DNA from: RDXT01 sp033765305
GTDB taxonomy: Bacteria > Bacteroidota > Bacteroidia > J057
Direction: 5' to 3'
DNA length: 64,000 nucleotides
NCBI GenBank assembly: GCA_033765305.1
Contig: JANRID010000018.1
Coordinates: 255,606-319,605 of the forward strand
The notes under the pieces were generated by a model. The model made no database searches. It was not told where the DNA came from and saw only the letters and a list, made by a program, of their open reading frames with translations. Positions 18,119 to 27,890 of this stretch are shown here, one piece after another. The translations under genes were made by a program, and so were the position numbers. Within the stretch, counting starts at the first letter, position 1, and the number at the start of each line of letters is the position of its first letter.

Positions 18119-18673
18119 TCAGTCTCTCAAGGGCCGGAGTTTGTGTTGAAGCTGGCGTTTGGCGTAGAAAAGCTGGGACTTGGAGGTGCCGGTCGAGATG
18201 CCGAGCAGCTCGGCCACCTCCTTGTGGCTGTATCCTTCCACCTCGATCAGCACAAAGACCGTCCGGTAGCCTGCGGGCAACGCCTGAATCGCCTGCTCCA
18301 GGTATTCGGCATCGAGCTGGCCGCCCCAGTCGATGACAGCATCCGCCGGCACCTCCTCCACCGGTTCCGGCAGCGCGCGCCTGCGGGCCATGCGCAGGGC
18401 CGTACGGACGACGATGGTCTTGATCCAGGCGCCGAGCGTCGAGGCGCGCCGGAACTGGTCCAGGTGCCGGAACACCGCCACAAACCCTTCCTGCAAGGCA
18501 TCCGCCGCGAGGTCCCGATCGTTGGTGATGCGGTAGCACAGGGTGTACATGGCATCCTTGTACCGGTCGTACAAGGCCTTCTGTGCCCGGCGGTCCTGCG
18601 CGAGGCAGCGGTCCAGCAGGTCGGTCTCCTGCCGGGTCATCTGGAATCCGGTTGTAGCAGCACCCTGCGCCAT
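18119..18673 (-). CDS. ECF sigma factor (RpoE family)
   Basis: A 184-residue sigma70 group IV factor. Region 2 is seen in 'QKALYDRYKDAMYTLCYRI' with DRDLAADALQEGFVAVFRHL; region 4 is 'AIQALPAGYRTVFVLIEVEG' followed by the helix-turn-helix HKEVAELLGISTGTSKSQLF. It directs RNA polymerase to a regulon that is not visible here and is paired with the putative anti-sigma gene 2 nt downstream. The start may be 18673 or the ATG at 18640 (MTRQETDLLD). It lies 52 nt after the histidine kinase on the same strand. Confidence 0.9.
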   Translation of the reverse strand: MAQGAATTGFQMTRQETDLLDRCLAQDRRAQKALYDRYKDAMYTLCYRITNDRDLAADALQEGFVAVFRHLDQFRRASTLGAWIKTIVVRTALRMARRRALPEPVEEVPADAVIDWGGQLDAEYLEQAIQALPAGYRTVFVLIEVEGYSHKEVAELLGISTGTSKSQLFYAKRQLQHKLRPLRD

Positions 18674-18725
18674 GCCCTAAAGAGCGCGCCCTGCGCTCCG
18701 GGGTTGTATACGCAGCCGGAAGAAA

Positions 18726-20906
18726 TCAGGCTGACGGATCGGCGGCCTGCACTTCGGGCAGGTGCAGGTGGAAGCGGGTCCACTTGCCTGGCTCCGAAGT
18801 TACGCTGATTTCGCCCTGCAGCTTGGCAATGGTTTCGCGGACAATGTAGAGGCCGATGCCGGAGCCTTTGCTGATCTTGGTGCCCCGGTAGAACATCTCG
18901 AAGATCCGGCTGATGATGGCCGGGTCGATCCCGATGCCGTTGTCGGAAATGAGGATGTCGGCTGCGCCCGGCGTCAGGGCCACTTCCACCTCCACAAAGG
19001 ACTGCGGCTTGCCCCGGTCTGAATACCGGATGGCATTGGCGAACATGTTTTTGAAGATAATCTCCAGCCGGTGCGGATCGGAGTAGAAGGGTCCTTCGCC
19101 AGAGATCCGGATGCGTTTTTCGAGCTGCTGGCTGCCTTCGAGATACTGCAGCGCCTCGAAGCTGTTGGTGATCAGCAGGTGAAAGTCGATTTTTTCCCGG
19201 TGAAGGGGCAGGCGGGAGTTGCGCGAATAGCCGATGATGTCCTGAATAAATCCGTCCAGCTTGTCGATCGAGCTCGAGATCAGGTCGAGGTAGCGCATGC
19301 GCTCCTGATCATTCTGCGCCAGATGCACCACGCTGACGAGGCCCCGGATCGAGTCGAGGGGCGCTTTGAGGTCGTGGGAGGTCCGGTACACGAAGCTGTC
19401 GAGCTCCTGGTTTACTTTCCGGAGTTCGTCGTTCTGCTCGCGCAGGCGGATCTCCGCCTGGCGGAGGACCGTCACATCGCGGATGGCACCGTCGCGGTAC
19501 ACATTGCCCTGCTCGTCCACCGTTTTGATGCTGCTCATCAGGCCCCAGAAGCTGGTGCCGTCTTTGCGGCGGAATTCCACCTCCTGGTTGGTGAAGTGGT
19601 TGTGCGTCTCCATGTATTCGACGAAATACGCCCGGCGGGCCGGATCCACATAGAGATCGTTGATATCCACCTGGCGGATTTCGTCCTCCGAATCGTAGCC
19701 GAACATTTCGATGAAGGCCTTGTTCACATACACCAGCCCCTGATCGGGGGTCGTACGGAAGATCCCTTCCTTGATGCTGTAGTTGATTGCCTCCAGCATG
19801 CGCTTGTGGAGCAGGATTTCGCGCAGGGCGAGGTGCTTCTCCGTGATATCCCGCGAAAAAATGCCTGCGGCAGCCACCTCGCCGGAGGCATTCCGGATCG
19901 GCTTGAAGGAGATTTCGTGGCAGCAGGCGGCACCGTCGAGGGAGAACTCGTAGGTGGTATGAAACTCCTCGCCTTCGAATGCGCGCTCGATAATGGGCAT
20001 CCAGGGTGCCGTCATCTGGACGGGGAAGAGGTCTTCGATCCGCTGACCGGCCTGCGGGTCGATACCGAAACCGCTGAGCATGAGGCGGCGCATCGGGCCG
20101 TTGACCACCCGGATCCGGTAGTCCCGGCCCAGGGACAGGACAAAATCGCCGGTATTTTCAATCACCGCACGCATGTCCTCGGCGGCAAGCGGCCGCTGCA
20201 TGGGGAGCAGATCCGGAGCAGAAGGCCGCTGAGCCAGCTCCTCCCGCAGCTCCTGCACCTCACGGGCCTGCTGCTGCTGCTGCCGCATGAGCGAAGCGCA
20301 AAGATCGGCCAGCTCCTCGCGGGAGCAGCGGTCAAGGTCGTCGGGATGGGTCATGGGCGGATGGGCAGGCGGGTGCGTCCCAGGCTCGCGGCGGCTTTCA
20401 GGCATCGAGAGGCCAAGTTGAATCGCTTCATCGAGAGAATCGGTCCGTACAGGCCGCAGCGAAAGCGCAGCGGCAGGCATCACCGGCCATCCCGCGGGCA
20501 GGATCAGCGTATGAGGCCTGCAAGCGCAGATCAGCTCCTGCAGCATCCGGACCCGGTCCTCGGAGGAGGTGTCCGGGTGCAGGCCCGACAGGTCGGCTAT
20601 CCAGACGGCGTGCGCAGGCAGCTCCGCAGACCGGAAAGCGGAAGCACCCGGACGCCCGAATGCTTTCAGGAGGAAAAAGGCCGGATGTATGCAAAATATT
20701 ACATGCCTGTATGCCCCATCCGGGCTTTCATACCAGGCAGTTTCCGCATGCTGCAAGGCAGGCGGAAGCTCCTGGACAGGTAGTCCCGGCTTATAGGGTG
20801 CGATTCCGAGCGTGGGAGGCTCTGGGATCACAGCAACCTGTACCGGCGGGAGTCCGGTTTGCGGGCCGGAAAACGATCTGCGCCTGGGAGTTCGGTAGAG
20901 ATTCAT
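18726..20906 (-). CDS. PAS-domain sensor histidine kinase
   Basis: A 726-residue soluble kinase with no clear membrane segment. Residues 1-190 are an unrecognised region. A coiled coil (about 190-235) precedes two PAS/PAC domains (NTGDFVLSLGRDYRIRVVNG; NYSIKEGIFRTTPDQGLVYV), then the HisKA H-box SHDLKAPLDSIRG and the HATPase_c boxes NMFANAIRYSD, DNGIGID and GSGIGLYIV. All catalytic motifs are intact, so it should autophosphorylate. It is divergent from the OmpR-type regulator at 21088 and upstream of the ECF sigma pair; either could be its output, but neither is proven. Confidence 0.9.
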   Translation of the reverse strand: MNLYRTPRRRSFSGPQTGLPPVQVAVIPEPPTLGIAPYKPGLPVQELPPALQHAETAWYESPDGAYRHVIFCIHPAFFLLKAFGRPGASAFRSAELPAHAVWIADLSGLHPDTSSEDRVRMLQELICACRPHTLILPAGWPVMPAAALSLRPVRTDSLDEAIQLGLSMPESRREPGTHPPAHPPMTHPDDLDRCSREELADLCASLMRQQQQQAREVQELREELAQRPSAPDLLPMQRPLAAEDMRAVIENTGDFVLSLGRDYRIRVVNGPMRRLMLSGFGIDPQAGQRIEDLFPVQMTAPWMPIIERAFEGEEFHTTYEFSLDGAACCHEISFKPIRNASGEVAAAGIFSRDITEKHLALREILLHKRMLEAINYSIKEGIFRTTPDQGLVYVNKAFIEMFGYDSEDEIRQVDINDLYVDPARRAYFVEYMETHNHFTNQEVEFRRKDGTSFWGLMSSIKTVDEQGNVYRDGAIRDVTVLRQAEIRLREQNDELRKVNQELDSFVYRTSHDLKAPLDSIRGLVSVVHLAQNDQERMRYLDLISSSIDKLDGFIQDIIGYSRNSRLPLHREKIDFHLLITNSFEALQYLEGSQQLEKRIRISGEGPFYSDPHRLEIIFKNMFANAIRYSDRGKPQSFVEVEVALTPGAADILISDNGIGIDPAIISRIFEMFYRGTKISKGSGIGLYIVRETIAKLQGEISVTSEPGKWTRFHLHLPEVQAADPSA

Positions 20907-21061
20907 GCCTATGCATCAACGTATCTTAAACTTATGCCGGATACCTTGAAAAAAAATGCGAATTATTCCGATTTCTTATCCTCCATCCGCCGGCAGGCCC
21001 GCCAATCCCCCGGTCAAACCGCTAAAAGTCCGGCTATGCATCAGATCCCGCGCATATTGTG

Positions 21062-21069
21062 TATATTTG
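21062..21069 (+). promoter_or_regulatory. Bacteroidota -7 box for the response regulator
   Basis: TATATTTG, an exact TAnnTTTG match, 19 nt before the start at 21088; no convincing -33 TTG. Confidence 0.6.
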
Positions 21070-21087
21070 TAGGGAAGAGCGCCTGGT

Positions 21088-21765
21088 ATGCAGACTAAAG
21101 TGCTGATTGTCGACGATGAAGCAGACATTCTGGACCTGCTGGAATACAATCTCGAAAAAGAAGGCTATCAGGTCTTCCGGGCAACCGACGGCGCCGAGGC
21201 GCTGAAGATTGCCCAGCGGGAACGGCCGGACCTGGTGCTGCTGGACATCATGATGCCGCATACAGACGGCATCGAGACCTGTCGCCAGATGCGGCGGATT
21301 CCCCAGCTCAAGGAGATTTTCATCGTATTTCTCACGGCCCGTGCGGAGGAATACTCCGAACTCGCCGGCTTCGAGGCTGGCGCCGACGACTATATCTCCA
21401 AGCCGATCAAGCCCAAAGTGCTCATGAGCCGCCTGCGCGCCATTCTGCGCCGGGATCAGCCCGCCGGCGAGGCGCTCACCCATCTCAAAGTCCACGACCT
21501 CGAAATCATGCGCGACGAGTATATCGTGCTCAAAAGCGGTGCCCAGCTCGTGCTGCCCCGCAAGGAGTTCGAGCTGCTCTTCTTTCTCGCGGCGCGGCCC
21601 GGCAAGGTCTTCAGCCGGGAAAAGCTGCTCGAACAGGTCTGGGGCGATGTCTTCGTCGTGGACCGCACGGTGGATGTGCACATCCGCAAGCTGCGTGAAA
21701 AACTCGGCGACGGCTATATCCAGACAGTGAAAGGCGTGGGGTATAAATTCCTGAGCGAATCCTGA
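21088..21765 (+). CDS. OmpR/PhoB-type response regulator
   Basis: A 225-residue DNA-binding regulator. The receiver domain has the acidic pair VDDEADI, phospho-acceptor Asp53 in LVLLDIMMP, a Thr in FLTAR and Lys in SKPIKP. The C-terminal winged helix (about 130-222) has LPRKEFELLFFLAARPGKV and DRTVDVHIRKLREKLGDGYI. It is divergent from the PAS kinase gene, which suggests but does not prove a cognate pair. It ends 3 nt from the convergent gltD stop. Confidence 0.94.
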   Translation: MQTKVLIVDDEADILDLLEYNLEKEGYQVFRATDGAEALKIAQRERPDLVLLDIMMPHTDGIETCRQMRRIPQLKEIFIVFLTARAEEYSELAGFEAGADDYISKPIKPKVLMSRLRAILRRDQPAGEALTHLKVHDLEIMRDEYIVLKSGAQLVLPRKEFELLFFLAARPGKVFSREKLLEQVWGDVFVVDRTVDVHIRKLREKLGDGYIQTVKGVGYKFLSES

Positions 21766-21768
21766 CCC

Positions 21769-23226
21769 TCAGGCGCTCAGCTGCGTCTGCGCGCGCGTGC
21801 GCGAGGGCAGCCGGCTGCTGCCGCTGAGATACAGATCCGCTGCGCGGGCCGCTTCGCGCCCTTCGGAGATGGCCCACACCACCAGCGACTGCCCCCGGCG
21901 GCTGTCTCCCGCCGCAAAGACGCCCGGCGCAGCCTCGTATCCCTCCGCAGCTATATTGCCCCGCGCATCGTAGCGGACGCCCAGCTCCTCCAGCCATGCC
22001 GCATGCTCCGGATGGCTGAATCCTACCGCGATCAGGGCCAGGCCACAAGGCAGCACCCGCTCGGTGCCGGGAATCTCCTCGTAGCTGCTGCGCCCGTTTT
22101 TCCACGCGATCTCGGCGATCCGCAGCCCGCATACCTCCCCCTCGGCGTTGCCCTCGAAGGATTTGAGCAGGACCGACCACTTGCGGTCGCAGCCCTCCTC
22201 ATGCGAGGAGGTGGTCTGGAGCGTAGCCGGCCAGTACGGCCAGGGGTGCTCCTCGCCCCGTTCGAGCGGCGGCTTCGGGCCCCAGGTGATCTGGGTGACC
22301 GAAGCGGCGCCCTGCCGGTTGGCCGTGCCGATGCAGTCGGAGCCGGTATCGCCGCCCCCGATCACCAGCACATGCTTGCCCGCAGCATCCAGATGCCCCA
22401 TCCCGTCCTGCCGTTCGGCGCTGACGAGCTGATTCTGCCGTGTCAGGTATTCCATGGCGAAATGAATGCCCTGGAGCCCGGAACCGGGTGCCGACACCCC
22501 GCGCGGCACCGTCGCGCCGGTGCAAAGGACCACCGCATCGAATTGTGCCCGCAGATCCGCCGCCGTGACCGCTTCTCCTGCCTGCACCCCGCAGCGGAAT
22601 TCGATCCCCTCCGCCTCCAGCAGCGCGACGCGCCGCTCCACCACCCATTTTTCCAGCTTGAAATCCGGCACCCCGTAGCGCAGCAGCCCGCCCGGATAAC
22701 GGTCGCGCTCGAATACCGTGACCTGATGCCCGGCCCGGTTGAGCTGGTCGGCGGCAGCCAGGCCCGCAGGCCCGGAACCGATCACCGCGACCCGCTTGCC
22801 GCTGCGCTGCGCCGGCGGCTGCGCCTGCACCAGCCCCAGCGAGAAGGCCTGCTCGATGATCTGCTTTTCGATGTATTCGATCGTGACCGCCGGCTTGTTG
22901 ATCCCCAGCACACAGGCGCTTTCGCAGGGCGCCGGGCAGATCCGGCCCGTAAACTCCGGAAAATTGTTCGTCGAACTCAGAATCCGGTATGCCAGCGGCC
23001 AGTTGCCTTCCTGCACTGCCTCGTTGAAGTCGGGGATCAGGTTGCCCAGCGGGCAGCCGTTGTGGCAGAAGGGCACCCCGCAGTCCATGCAGCGTGCAGC
23101 CTGCTGGCGCGTTTTCTCCTCGCTGCCAGCCTCGTAGATCTCCTTGAAATCCCGGACCCGCTCCCTGGGGTCGCGCGCAGCAGGCAGCTCCCGCTGATAC
23201 TCGAGAAATCCGGTCGGTTTTCCCAT
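21769..23226 (-). CDS. gltD: Glutamate synthase small subunit
   Basis: A 485-residue NADPH-dependent subunit that passes electrons to GltB. The N-terminal Fe-S region is RCMDCGVPFCHNGCPLGN; the FAD Rossmann motif is VIGSGPAGLAAADQLNRAG and the NADPH motif is VIGGGDTGSDCIGTANRQG, both intact. Length is normal. It follows gltB by 38 nt. There is no Shine-Dalgarno before its start, as in the other genes of the left part and unlike gltB, whose start region belongs to the right part. Confidence 0.96.
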   Translation of the reverse strand: MGKPTGFLEYQRELPAARDPRERVRDFKEIYEAGSEEKTRQQAARCMDCGVPFCHNGCPLGNLIPDFNEAVQEGNWPLAYRILSSTNNFPEFTGRICPAPCESACVLGINKPAVTIEYIEKQIIEQAFSLGLVQAQPPAQRSGKRVAVIGSGPAGLAAADQLNRAGHQVTVFERDRYPGGLLRYGVPDFKLEKWVVERRVALLEAEGIEFRCGVQAGEAVTAADLRAQFDAVVLCTGATVPRGVSAPGSGLQGIHFAMEYLTRQNQLVSAERQDGMGHLDAAGKHVLVIGGGDTGSDCIGTANRQGAASVTQITWGPKPPLERGEEHPWPYWPATLQTTSSHEEGCDRKWSVLLKSFEGNAEGEVCGLRIAEIAWKNGRSSYEEIPGTERVLPCGLALIAVGFSHPEHAAWLEELGVRYDARGNIAAEGYEAAPGVFAAGDSRRGQSLVVWAISEGREAARAADLYLSGSSRLPSRTRAQTQLSA

Positions 23227-23264
23227 TGTCTGAAGGTCTGAAAAGGGGTAAAAAGGGAATCAGG

Positions 23265-26200
23265 TCAGCCGAGCTTGCGCTGGGCTTCGCTGCGGCGCAT
23301 CATCACCGCCTTGTACTCGCGGGGCATGACCTTGGTGAAGCGCTCGAAGGCTTCGGGCCAGTTGGTCATGATCTTGAGCGCCGTGCGGCTGCCCGTCAGG
23401 GCGTAATGCTTGCGGATCAGGGCCTTGAGGATCTGGTGATCTTCGAAGTCGAGGGCTTCGAGATCGGCCATATCGGGGTTGAACGACTGGCGCAGGGCAC
23501 TCGCGGAGCCGTACACATACGCGGTGCCGCCGCTCATGCCTGCGGCAAAGTTGCGGCCGGTGCCGCCCAGCACCACCACCGTGCCGCCGGTCATGTATTC
23601 GCAGCCATGATCGCCGACCCCCTCCACCACGGCTACCGCGCCGGAATTACGCACCGCAAAGCGCTCTCCGGCCATGCCGCGGATGAAGGCCTCGCCCGAA
23701 GTAGCCCCATAGAGTGCCACATTGCCGATCAGGACATTGCGCGACGGCTCGAACAGCGCCGATTTATCCGGATACACCACGATCTGCGCGCCGGAGAGGC
23801 CCTTGCCCACATAGTCGTTGGCGTCGCCTTCCAGCTCCAGCCGCAGGCCCCTGGCAGCAAAGGCCCCGAAGCTCTGGCCGGCCGAGCCCGTAAACTTGAA
23901 ATGCAGTGTGCCTTCGGCCAGTCCCTCCTCGGCATAGCGCCGGGAGATCTCGTTGGAGATCAGCGCGCCAATGCTGCGGTGGCGGTTGGTGATCTGAAAG
24001 GATTTGAATACCGGCTTCCCGTTCCGGAGGCTCTCTTTGGCGGCGTCCAGCAGGCTCCAGTCGAGCGCGCTTTCGATGCCGTGCTGCTGCTCGACCTGCT
24101 TGTAGCGGCCCGTGCCTACCCGCTCGGGCGCCTGATGCAGCACCGGGCTCAGATCCAGGGTGCGCAGCTTCCAGTGCTGCAGATCCCCGCGCACGCGCAG
24201 GCGCGAAGCCTGGCCTACCATCTCCTCCACCCGCCGGAAGCCCAGCAGGGCCATGTATTCCCGGAACTCCTGGGCAAGAAAGTAGAACAGGCTGACAATA
24301 TGCTCCGGCTTGCCCGTGAAGAGCGCCCGCAGGCGCGGGTCCTGGGTCGCGATGCCGACCGGGCAGGTCCCCAGATGGCAGACCCGCATCATGATGCACC
24401 CCTGCGCGACGAGGGGGGCGGACGCGAAGCCGAACTCCTCCGCCCCGAGAAGGGCTGCGACAGCGATATCCCGTCCGGTTTTAAGTTGACCGTCCACCTG
24501 CAGACGGACCCGTCCCCGCAGGTTGTTCATCACCAGCACCTGCTGGGTTTCGGCGATTCCGAGTTCCCACGGTACCCCGGCATGTTTGATCGAGGAGAGC
24601 GGCGACGCCCCGGTCCCTCCCTCACACCCGGCGATGACGATATGATCCGCATGGGCCTTGGCCACCCCTGCGGCGACCGTCCCGACACCGGCCTCCGCCA
24701 CCAGCTTGACCGATATACGGGCGTCCGGATTGACGTTCTTCAGGTCGAAGATCAGCTGCGCCAGGTCCTCGATCGAATAGATATCGTGGTGGGGCGGCGG
24801 CGAAATCAGGGTGACGCCGGGGGTGGTATGCCGGACCGAGGCGATGTACTCGTCCACCTTGTATCCGGGCAACTGGCCGCCCTCGCCGGGTTTCGCGCCC
24901 TGCGCCATCTTGATCTGTAGTTCGTCCGCGTTCACCAGGTAGTGCGTCGTGACGCCGAACCGTCCGGAGGCGACCTGCTTGATCGCCGAGCGTCGATCGT
25001 CGGTGTACCGGACCGGGTCCTCGCCCCCTTCGCCGGTGTTGGACTTCCCTTTTATCCGGTTCATCGCGACCGCCAGCGCTTCATGGGATTCGCGGGAGAT
25101 CGATCCGAGAGACATCGCGCCGGTGGCGAACCGCCGGACAATCTCCCGCGCCGGTTCGACCTCCGACAGCGGCAACGCCGGACCTGCCGGCACGAACGAC
25201 AGCAACCCGCGCAACGTTGAGGCACGTTCCGTCGATTCGTTGACCATCTGCGAGAACTCACGGAACGTGGCGTAGCCTTCGGTCCGCTCCGTCTCGCTTT
25301 CGCCCACCCGGACCGCCTGCTGCAGTTTCGCGATGGAATCCGGGTTCAGCGAATGGTACTCGCCGAACCGTCGCCACTGGTACTGTCCGCCCGGCTCCAG
25401 TTCGAAGTCTCCGGGCAGCGGCTCGCGCGGATAGGCGTCGGCGTGCAGTTGCCGTGCCTCACGCTCCAGTTCCTCGGTCCCGATTCCCTCGATGCGCGAC
25501 GGAGTACCGGTGAAATATCGGTCGATGATCGGGGTGGAAATCCCGATGGCCTCGAAGATCTGCGCCCCGCGATAGGATTGCAGCGTCGAAATGCCCATCT
25601 TGGACATGATCTTGAGCAGGCCCTTGTTCACCGCCTTGACGAAGTTAGCCCCGGCCTTCTTCGGGGTCAGGCCCTCCGGCAGGTAGCCCTGCCCGATCAT
25701 ATCCTCGAGCGTTTCGAAGACGAGATAGGGGTTGATCGCACTGGCGCCGTATCCGAGGAGACAGGCGAAATGATGGACCTCCCGCGCCTCGCCGGTTTCG
25801 ACGATCAGGGCGACCGAGGTACGTGTCCCTTCCCGGATCAGGTGATGGTGGACGGCGGAGACGGCCAGCAGCGACGGGATTGGCGCGTACTCGGCGTTCA
25901 CCCCGTGGTCCGACAGGATAATCATGTCGCATCCGAACTCGATCGCCTCGCTCGCTTTCCGGCAGAGTCGTTCCAGCGCCTTTTCCAGTGCGCCGATCGG
26001 CTTATCGACACGGAAGAACATCGGCAGGGTCACGGTCCGGAAGTCCAGCCGATCGTCATCCAGAATCCGCAGTTTTTCCAGGTCGCTGTTCGTCAGGATC
26101 GGCGTATCGAGTTTCAGCTGCCGGGCGGCCTCCGGCGAACCGTCCAGCAGGGAACCGTTCCGTCCGATATAGCCGGCCAGACTCATGACCAGCGACTCCC

Positions 26201-27890
26201 GGATCGGGTCGATCGGCGGGTTGGTGACCTGCGCGAACAGTTGTTTGAAATAGGAGAACAGGGGTTGCGGGCGATGCGACAGAACCGCCAGCGGCGTATC
26301 GTTCCCCATCGACCCGAGAGCCTCCTCGCCGTTGACCGCCATCGGCGTCAGGAGCAGGCGCAGGTCCTCCACCGTGTAGCCGAACGCCCGCTGCCGCGCC
26401 CGCATCGTCGGCGGGTCGGATTTATCGACGTAGGCCGGTTCGGGCAGGACATCCAGATCGATCCGGTTCTCCTCCAGCCATTTCCCGTACTCGTCGCCGG
26501 AGGCGATCGACCGTTTCACCTCCTCATCGGGAAGGATCCGTCCGACCGTCGTATCGACCAGGAACATCCGTCCCGGCTGCAGTCGTCCCCGCTCCACGAT
26601 CCGTTCGGCCTCCACCTCGATGACACCGGTTTCGGACGCCAGAATGACCAGATCATCCGTGGTGACGGTATACCGTGCCGGACGCAGACCGTTCCGGTCG
26701 AGTACTGCGCCGATCTGACGCCCGTCGGTGAAGGCGACCGCCGCCGGTCCGTCCCACGGCTCCATCAGGCAGGCGTGATACTCGTAGAAGGCACGACGCT
26801 TCTCGTCCATCAGGTCGTTCTGCGACCAGGCTTCGGGAATCAGGATCATCATCGCCTGCGGCAACGAGTACCCGGCCGCCAGCAGAAGTTCGATCGCGTT
26901 GTCCAGCGTCGCCGAATCCGACGACTCCTGGGACACCAGGGGATACAGCTTGAACAGATCCTCGCCCAGCACGTTGGAGGTCAGTCCGGCCTCGCGCGCC
27001 CGCATCCAGTTGCGGTTGCCGCGAACGGTGTTGATCTCTCCGTTGTGCGCGATATACCGGTAGGGATGCGCCAGCGGCCAGGACGGGAACGTGTTGGTCG
27101 AGAAACGCTGGTGCACCAGGGCGATCGCCGACTCCAATCCCGGATCGTTGAAATCGAGGTAATAGGCCGTCATCTGCCCCGGCAGAAGCAGTCCCTTGTA
27201 GATGATCGTTCGCGCCGACAGCGATGGGATATAGAAATGCGACGTGTCCGGAATGCCGGTCGCCTGCGCGACTTCGTTCTCAATCACCTTGCGAATGACG
27301 AACAGCTTCCGTTCCAGCGCCGCCGTATCGGGCAAGGTCGCCGACTTTCCGACGAAAAACTGCCGGATGAACGGTTCGGCGGCCCGCGCCTGGAAGCCGA
27401 TCTTGTGATTGCTCGTCGGGACGGTGCGCCAGCCGAGGAACCGCTGGCCCTCCCGCCGTACGGTCCGCTCGATGATCTCCTCGCAGCGACGGCGGGCCTC
27501 CGGGTCCTGCGGCAGGAACACCATGCCGATACCGTACTCGCCTTCGGGCGGCAGGGCCACTTTCAGCCGTCCGCACTCCCGTCGGAAGAAGCCGTCCGCG
27601 ATCTGCATCAGGATGCCCGCGCCGTCTCCCGTTTCCGGATCACAGCCGCACGCGCCCCGATGTTCGAGGTTATGCAGGATTTCCAATCCCATCCGGACGA
27701 TCTCGTGGGACCGTTTTCCCTTGATATGCGCCACGAAACCGACGCCGCAGGCGTCATGCTCGAACTGCGGATCGTACAACCCCTGCCGGGGCGGAAGCGT
27801 ACCGGGGAGAGGAGGGAACGGGGGGACGGAACGATCTCCGCTGCCGTTCACGGGCGGCGTTCCCTGTGCGTTACTATTCCGATGCGACAC
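23265..27890 (-). CDS. gltB: Glutamate synthase large subunit (apparent chimera)
   Basis: A 1541-residue glutamine amidotransferase/glutamate synthase making glutamate from glutamine and 2-oxoglutarate. Order: class II amidotransferase with nucleophile Cys48 (HDACGVGF; a roughly 47-residue propeptide would be removed), central domain, FMN barrel (AGCEGGTGASPLSSIKH), [3Fe-4S] cysteines C1165, C1171 and C1176 (CIMMRVCHLGTCPVG), and the C-terminal GXGXG helix. The start is GTG with Shine-Dalgarno AAGGAG six bases upstream. Codon choice changes close to the Fe-S codons: upstream residues match the right part and downstream residues match gltD and the left part. The frame is intact across the change. 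See the junction entry. Confidence 0.93.
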   Translation of the reverse strand: MSHRNSNAQGTPPVNGSGDRSVPPFPPLPGTLPPRQGLYDPQFEHDACGVGFVAHIKGKRSHEIVRMGLEILHNLEHRGACGCDPETGDGAGILMQIADGFFRRECGRLKVALPPEGEYGIGMVFLPQDPEARRRCEEIIERTVRREGQRFLGWRTVPTSNHKIGFQARAAEPFIRQFFVGKSATLPDTAALERKLFVIRKVIENEVAQATGIPDTSHFYIPSLSARTIIYKGLLLPGQMTAYYLDFNDPGLESAIALVHQRFSTNTFPSWPLAHPYRYIAHNGEINTVRGNRNWMRAREAGLTSNVLGEDLFKLYPLVSQESSDSATLDNAIELLLAAGYSLPQAMMILIPEAWSQNDLMDEKRRAFYEYHACLMEPWDGPAAVAFTDGRQIGAVLDRNGLRPARYTVTTDDLVILASETGVIEVEAERIVERGRLQPGRMFLVDTTVGRILPDEEVKRSIASGDEYGKWLEENRIDLDVLPEPAYVDKSDPPTMRARQRAFGYTVEDLRLLLTPMAVNGEEALGSMGNDTPLAVLSHRPQPLFSYFKQLFAQVTNPPIDPIRESLVMSLAGYIGRNGSLLDGSPEAARQLKLDTPILTNSDLEKLRILDDDRLDFRTVTLPMFFRVDKPIGALEKALERLCRKASEAIEFGCDMIILSDHGVNAEYAPIPSLLAVSAVHHHLIREGTRTSVALIVETGEAREVHHFACLLGYGASAINPYLVFETLEDMIGQGYLPEGLTPKKAGANFVKAVNKGLLKIMSKMGISTLQSYRGAQIFEAIGISTPIIDRYFTGTPSRIEGIGTEELEREARQLHADAYPREPLPGDFELEPGGQYQWRRFGEYHSLNPDSIAKLQQAVRVGESETERTEGYATFREFSQMVNESTERASTLRGLLSFVPAGPALPLSEVEPAREIVRRFATGAMSLGSISRESHEALAVAMNRIKGKSNTGEGGEDPVRYTDDRRSAIKQVASGRFGVTTHYLVNADELQIKMAQGAKPGEGGQLPGYKVDEYIASVRHTTPGVTLISPPPHHDIYSIEDLAQLIFDLKNVNPDARISVKLVAEAGVGTVAAGVAKAHADHIVIAGCEGGTGASPLSSIKHAGVPWELGIAETQQVLVMNNLRGRVRLQVDGQLKTGRDIAVAALLGAEEFGFASAPLVAQGCIMMRVCHLGTCPVGIATQDPRLRALFTGKPEHIVSLFYFLAQEFREYMALLGFRRVEEMVGQASRLRVRGDLQHWKLRTLDLSPVLHQAPERVGTGRYKQVEQQHGIESALDWSLLDAAKESLRNGKPVFKSFQITNRHRSIGALISNEISRRYAEEGLAEGTLHFKFTGSAGQSFGAFAARGLRLELEGDANDYVGKGLSGAQIVVYPDKSALFEPSRNVLIGNVALYGATSGEAFIRGMAGERFAVRNSGAVAVVEGVGDHGCEYMTGGTVVVLGGTGRNFAAGMSGGTAYVYGSASALRQSFNPDMADLEALDFEDHQILKALIRKHYALTGSRTALKIMTNWPEAFERFTKVMPREYKAVMMRRSEAQRKLG
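24300..24560. other. Composition and lineage junction inside gltB
   Basis: Approximate interval where codon preferences, and the promoter and Shine-Dalgarno style of flanking genes, switch from the left (Bacteroidota-like) to the right lineage. It covers the highly conserved codons for the [3Fe-4S] cysteines at about 24361-24398. There is no repeat, insertion sequence or tRNA at the boundary. The simplest reading is an assembly chimera at a conserved k-mer stretch; the exact point cannot be fixed by eye. Confidence 0.6.
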
